Positions 16,651 to 19,755 of a stretch of DNA of 19,755 nucleotides are shown here, piece after piece. The position numbers and the translations under genes were made by a program. Numbering within the stretch: position 1 is the first letter of the stretch; each line of letters starts with the position of its first letter. The notes beneath the pieces were generated by a model. That model saw nothing but the letters and a program-made list of their open reading frames with translations, did not search any database and was not told the DNA's origin. This DNA comes from an uncultured Actinomycetes bacterium (GTDB taxonomy: Bacteria; Actinomycetota; Actinomycetes; Nanopelagicales; Nanopelagicaceae), in contig CAIQXR010000261.1 of NCBI GenBank assembly GCA_903875815.1, positions 1 through 19,755 of the forward strand, given 5' to 3'.

Positions 16651-17582
16651 TGTTTGATTTTTCCACCTCGCTGGGCGGGGCATCATTTACTAACCCCATC
16701 TTCACTGCTTCAGGGTGTGCTGGTTCTGGTAAGGAGTTGGCTCAGTTTTTTGATCTCACCGAACTGGGTGCAATCGTCACTAAATCAATCATGCTCAAAC
16801 CTCGATCCGGACGAGCCACCCCGCGCATGGCTGAAACACCCAGCGGAATGCTCAACAGTATTGGTCTGCAAGGCCCAGGAATCGACCTCTTCCTCGAAAA
16901 CGATATTCCTTGGTTGGTAGAACAGGGCGCGAGAATTGTGGTCAGTATCGCGGGGGAGAGCGTTGAGGATTACGCCGTGCTTGCCCGTAAGTTGCGCGCG
17001 ATCCCGTCAATTGCAGCTTTGGAAGTAAATATCTCTTGTCCCAATGTCGAAAATCGCGGCCAAGTTTTTGCCTGCCAGCCAGACACCGCTCGCGCAGCCA
17101 TTGAGGCAGTTCGACGTAATATCGGTGGCGAGCTGCCAATCATCGCCAAGCTTTCTCCAGACGTTACTGATATCGCAATGATTGCCGAAGAAGTGGTGAG
17201 CGCAGGCGCCGATGGTCTGGCGCTGATCAACACTGTTCTCGGTATGGTGATCGATACAAATACGATGCGGCCACGTTTGGCGGGAAAAACAGGCGGATTG
17301 TCAGGACCTGCCATTCGCCCCATTGCAGTTCGAGCAATTTACCAAGTCCATGCCAGACTGCCACGGGTTCCCATTTTGGGGATGGGCGGCGTTTCCAATG
17401 GTAGTGATGCCTTGCAACTAGTTTTGGCAGGGGCATCTGCAGTTTCAGTTGGCACTGCAACCTTTGGAAATCCCACAGCGGTAATGAAGATCAAAACCGA
17501 ACTTCGAGAACTACTCGAGGCGCGAGGATTCAACTCGCTCGCCCAGGCAGTGGGTTATGCCCACAGAGAAGAGTCAATGTGA
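16647..17582 (+). CDS. pyrD: Dihydroorotate dehydrogenase, class 1B catalytic subunit
   Basis: The enzyme oxidises dihydroorotate to orotate with FMN. At 311 residues, without an N-terminal membrane helix, and with a cysteine catalytic base C131 in EVNISCPN (126-133), it is a class 1 enzyme; class 2 enzymes have serine there and an extra membrane-binding segment. The neighbouring pyrK makes it class 1B (NAD+-linked, cytosolic). Other landmarks are TASGCAG (20-26), the FMN lysine K46 in TKS, NSIGLQGPG (70-78), NTVLGMVID and GGLSGPAIRPIA. The start is the first of tandem ATGs at 16647/16650, overlapping pyrK by 4 nt; an upstream in-frame ATG at 16605 lies well inside pyrK and is rejected. The 3' end overlaps pyrF by 4 nt. 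Confidence 0.95.
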   Translation: MMFDFSTSLGGASFTNPIFTASGCAGSGKELAQFFDLTELGAIVTKSIMLKPRSGRATPRMAETPSGMLNSIGLQGPGIDLFLENDIPWLVEQGARIVVSIAGESVEDYAVLARKLRAIPSIAALEVNISCPNVENRGQVFACQPDTARAAIEAVRRNIGGELPIIAKLSPDVTDIAMIAEEVVSAGADGLALINTVLGMVIDTNTMRPRLAGKTGGLSGPAIRPIAVRAIYQVHARLPRVPILGMGGVSNGSDALQLVLAGASAVSVGTATFGNPTAVMKIKTELRELLEARGFNSLAQAVGYAHREESM

Positions 17583-18277
17583 TCTCTCCCATCATCCTCG
17601 CACTTGATACTGACGATCTTGATATGGCCCGGTCATGGATCGAAGCAACTGCGGATTCGATTAATACCTACAAAGTAGGTTTGGAATTCTTCCTGAAATT
17701 TGGCGCCGAGGGTGTAGCCACCCTGCGGGAAGCGGGAGACTTTGATTTATTCCTCGATCTTAAATTGCATGACATCCCCAACACCGTTGCTGCTGCCGCA
17801 CGTTCGGTCTCTGCGATCGCTCCGAAATTTCTGACTGTTCACGCGAGCGGTGGATCTGCCATGATTACGGCTGCATCCTCTGCAGTCCCAGATATTTCTA
17901 TTACCGCCGTAACGATTCTTACTTCTCTTTCAGAAGAAGAGGTCACGGAGATTGGTTATGCGGCAAATGCCCTAGAAAGTTCACTCACTCTTGCAACTAT
18001 GGCTGCTCGAAGCGGTGCACGTGCTATCGTCTCCTCACCCTTTGAGGTTGCAGCAATCCTATCAGCCGTAGGCAATGAGACTGAATTGATCACGCCTGGT
18101 GTGCGCCCGGCTGGAGCTCCGCTCGGCGACCAAAAACGTGTAATGACACCTGCAGAGGCAATTGCCGCTGGTTCCAATTTCCTCGTTATTGGCCGCCCGA
18201 TTTCGGGGCTCTGGAGTAAGGGAAGCGAAGCGATGAAAGCGGCTGCGTCGGAGATTCTGACAAGCATTTATGGCTAA
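17579..18277 (+). CDS. pyrF: Orotidine-5'-phosphate decarboxylase, type 1
   Basis: PyrF decarboxylates OMP to UMP, the last step of the pathway. The 232-residue barrel shows D10 (ALDTDD), K32 (YKVGLEFF), the catalytic array D60-x-K62-x-x-D65 in [12 protein letters not shown], and a C-terminal phosphate site ITPGVRP followed by FLVIGRPI. The [11 protein letters not shown] form and the short length are those of the E. coli/Bacillus-like type 1 enzyme, whereas I recall Mycobacterium and Streptomyces carrying the longer DAKRGDI type. The start is GTG at 17579, overlapping the pyrD stop by 4 nt. Its own 3' end overlaps the mIHF-Gmk gene by 8 nt. Confidence 0.96.
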   Translation: MISPIILALDTDDLDMARSWIEATADSINTYKVGLEFFLKFGAEGVATLREAGDFDLFLDLKLHDIPNTVAAAARSVSAIAPKFLTVHASGGSAMITAASSAVPDISITAVTILTSLSEEEVTEIGYAANALESSLTLATMAARSGARAIVSSPFEVAAILSAVGNETELITPGVRPAGAPLGDQKRVMTPAEAIAAGSNFLVIGRPISGLWSKGSEAMKAAASEILTSIYG

Positions 18278-19166
18278 TTTACCTCCGCGATTAAGCGCCG
18301 AAGAGCGCGCACGCGCCAGTCAAGCAGCGATTGCTGCCCGGCGCGATCGCTCGGCGGTAAAGGATCAACTTCGTACTGGTGCGATCACGATATTCGATGC
18401 GATCAACGATCCTCGAGAGAGCATTCGCAAGATGCGAGTTCGTGAATTGCTTTTGGCAGTTCCCGGATTGGGGGAGAAGCGAGTAGATACTCTGATGGAA
18501 CGAGTAGGAATCTCTCCGACTCGACGAATTCAAGGGATAGGATCTGCTCAATTACTACGATTGAGAAATGAGTTAGCGGTGAGCAAGAGCGAAGTTCGTG
18601 CCGGCGCGCTCATCGTTATGTCCGGGCCTGGTGGTGTCGGTAAGAGCACGATTACCGCGCACTTGCGCGAACATCCAGCTATTTGGGTGAGTATCTCTGC
18701 CACCACTCGCTCTCCAAGGCCGGGCGAAGTTGATGGTATCGACTACTTTTTTGTCACCAATGAGCAATTTGATCAGATGATCAATGACTCTGAATTTCTC
18801 GAGTGGGCAGAGTTTGCGGGCAATCGGTATGGAACTCCTCGCGAACCAGTCGACCAATGGCGCTCATTGGGCAAACATGTACTTCTTGAGATCGAGATTG
18901 CTGGTGCTCGCCAAGTCCGAGCGGCTGCGCCACAGGCCCTTCTTCTCTTTATCGCTCCACCTAGTTGGGATGAGTTAGTTGCCCGATTAACTTCCCGAGG
19001 CACTGATTCGCCAGAGCGGCGGGCGGCTCGATTGGCGTTGGCCGAGGAGGAGATGGCCTGTGCTGGGGAGTTTGATCACACCCTCGTCAATCACAGCGTG
19101 GATGAGGTCGCCGAATCCCTGCTATCCTTGGCCTCTGCCCATCAGGCGGGCTCACGCTTGAATTAA
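18270..19166 (+). CDS. gmk: Fusion of mycobacterial-type integration host factor (mIHF) and guanylate kinase
   Basis: One uninterrupted 298-residue frame carries two proteins that are separate neighbours in Streptomyces and Mycobacterium. Residues 1 to about 102 are an actinobacterial mIHF-type nucleoid protein: a basic helical start ([20 protein letters not shown]), then the helix-two-turn-helix core [18 protein letters not shown] with [10 protein letters not shown]. Residues about 110-290 are guanylate kinase, which makes GDP from GMP: P-loop GPGGVGKST (119-127), the GMP site [18 protein letters not shown] (143-160), [16 protein letters not shown] (175-190), [12 protein letters not shown] (205-216) and an Arg-rich LID (239-254). 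The third P-loop residue is Gly instead of the usual Ser, and the usual EID reads EIE. Only about 8 residues link the halves. ATG 18270 overlaps pyrF by 8 nt. A GTG at 18579 could restart translation near the Gmk start. Confidence 0.92.
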   Translation: MANLPPRLSAEERARASQAAIAARRDRSAVKDQLRTGAITIFDAINDPRESIRKMRVRELLLAVPGLGEKRVDTLMERVGISPTRRIQGIGSAQLLRLRNELAVSKSEVRAGALIVMSGPGGVGKSTITAHLREHPAIWVSISATTRSPRPGEVDGIDYFFVTNEQFDQMINDSEFLEWAEFAGNRYGTPREPVDQWRSLGKHVLLEIEIAGARQVRAAAPQALLLFIAPPSWDELVARLTSRGTDSPERRAARLALAEEEMACAGEFDHTLVNHSVDEVAESLLSLASAHQAGSRLN

Positions 19167-19185
19167 TTTTAGGGAAGAGGCGATC

Positions 19186-19467
19186 ATGTCAACACTCTCA
19201 TCAACCGATGGCATCACCAATCCACCTATCGACAACTTGCTCGAAGCTGCTGGATCTAAGTACAGCCTCGTTCTCTACGCAGCCAAGCGTGCTCGTCAGA
19301 TCAATGCTTACTACTCACAACTTGGCGAAGGTCTCCTTGAATATGTTGGTCCTCTTGTTGAGACCTATGTTCACGAAAAGCCATTATCAATCGCGCTACG
19401 CGAGATCAATGAAGGCCTCTTGACCATTGAAAATCTTGAGCCAACCAGCTCAGAGCCCACTGCCTAA
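19186..19467 (+). CDS. rpoZ: RNA polymerase omega subunit
   Basis: Omega supports folding and assembly of the beta' subunit. The 93-residue protein contains the conserved core [17 protein letters not shown] (24-40) and [12 protein letters not shown] (about 65-76), followed by an acidic, Ser/Thr-rich tail. The position after gmk and before coaBC is the standard actinobacterial order. A good ribosome site (GGGAAGAGG, 19171-19179) precedes the ATG at 19186. The gap from gmk is 19 nt with no terminator, so it probably remains part of the pyr transcription unit, with its own translation initiation. The start is supported by this site. Confidence 0.94.
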   Translation: MSTLSSTDGITNPPIDNLLEAAGSKYSLVLYAAKRARQINAYYSQLGEGLLEYVGPLVETYVHEKPLSIALREINEGLLTIENLEPTSSEPTA

Positions 19468-19483
19468 TTTTTAGAAGTACTTC

Positions 19484-19755
19484 ATGTCTCCACGCGGTCG
19501 CGAGATAATTCTCGGAATCGGTGGGGGCATTGCTGCATACAAATCAGCTGACCTACTGCGCCGCCTTCAAGATGCAGGGTATGTAGTTACGGTCATTCCT
19601 ACTCGTAACAGTTTAAACTTCGTAGGTAAGGCGACTTGGGAAGCTTTATCTGGTCGTGAGGTTCCCGACAATCTTTGGAACAATGTCCACAGCGTTCCCC
19701 ACATTTCTCTGGCCCGCAAGAGCGCGCATCTGATCATCGCGCCCACCACCGCCGA
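19484..19755 (+). CDS. coaBC: CoaBC, phosphopantothenoylcysteine decarboxylase/synthase, N-terminal part (cut by window edge)
   Basis: The ATG at 19484 opens a frame that runs off the window after about 90 codons. The visible part is the flavoprotein CoaC domain: IILGIGGGIAAYKSADLLRR (8-27) for FMN binding, and SVPHISLARKSAHLIIAPTTA (70-90) with the catalytic histidine H73. Family members are near 400 residues, with the CoaB synthetase domain C-terminal, outside this window. The enzyme makes 4'-phosphopantetheine for coenzyme A. It lies 16 nt after rpoZ, the conserved order. Other homo-oligomeric flavin-containing Cys decarboxylases share this start, but context favours CoaBC. Confidence 0.9.
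   Translation, partial: MSPRGREIILGIGGGIAAYKSADLLRRLQDAGYVVTVIPTRNSLNFVGKATWEALSGREVPDNLWNNVHSVPHISLARKSAHLIIAPTTA

Noticed and set aside
19474..19483. Perfect 10-bp palindrome GAAGTACTTC directly before the coaBC ATG
   Set aside because: Same chance argument; no loop for an RNA hairpin, and the AGAAG part may simply serve as a weak ribosome site.
1..19755. Mobile elements, CRISPR arrays, tRNA or rRNA genes, phage genes
   Set aside because: None seen. The window is filled by conserved genes with short or no gaps, and no repeats or transposase-like frames were found by eye.

Overview
The window is a compact stretch of core housekeeping genes from an actinobacterium. Three things point there. 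The first is gene order: alaS-ruvX-mltG-aroE-prepilin peptidase-aroC-aroK-aroB-aroQ-efp-nusB-bldD-pyrR-pyrB-pyrC-carA-carB-...-pyrD-pyrF-mihF/gmk-rpoZ-coaBC is, as I recall it, the order seen in Streptomyces and (in two blocks) in Mycobacterium. The second is the presence of the actinobacteria-restricted proteins BldD and mIHF. The third is the unmodified-type PGKGP loop of EF-P. Base composition looks close to 50 % GC by eye, low for the phylum, and almost every junction is an overlap of 1-14 nt. This suggests a streamlined lineage such as planktonic freshwater actinobacteria (Nanopelagicales-like); that placement is inference only.

Region 1 (1-7946, + strand): the 3' end of alaS, the Holliday-junction-resolvase-fold protein RuvX, the endolytic transglycosylase MltG, and five shikimate-pathway enzymes (aroE, aroC, aroK, aroB, aroQ) with a short A24 prepilin peptidase lying between aroE and aroC. 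The translation factor gene efp and the antitermination gene nusB follow. Hairpins sit in the two real gaps of this block, ahead of aroC (3672-3692) and ahead of efp (6910-6943).

Region 2 (7960-8614): a BldD-type regulator on the minus strand, the only minus-strand gene. It keeps the complete c-di-GMP-binding signature R-x-D-x8-R-x-x-D and appears to be translated from a leaderless transcript. The divergent 112-nt space between bldD and pyrR holds the pyr control region: a PyrR-binding stem-loop whose 3' strand contains the Shine-Dalgarno sequence of pyrR.

Region 3 (8615-19755, + strand): a single pyrimidine operon encoding all steps from carbamoyl phosphate to UMP (pyrR, pyrB, pyrC, carA, carB, pyrK, pyrD, pyrF), continuing by overlap into a fused mIHF-guanylate kinase gene, then rpoZ and the 5' end of coaBC. 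PyrK plus a class 1B PyrD (catalytic Cys) and a type 1 PyrF are not the versions I recall from Streptomyces and Mycobacterium.

No mobile element, CRISPR array, tRNA or rRNA was seen. There is no gene-free stretch over 300 nt. The content is mostly conserved housekeeping; the best candidates for novelty are the mIHF-Gmk fusion, the translational PyrR switch, and the retained c-di-GMP/BldD module in a compact genome.
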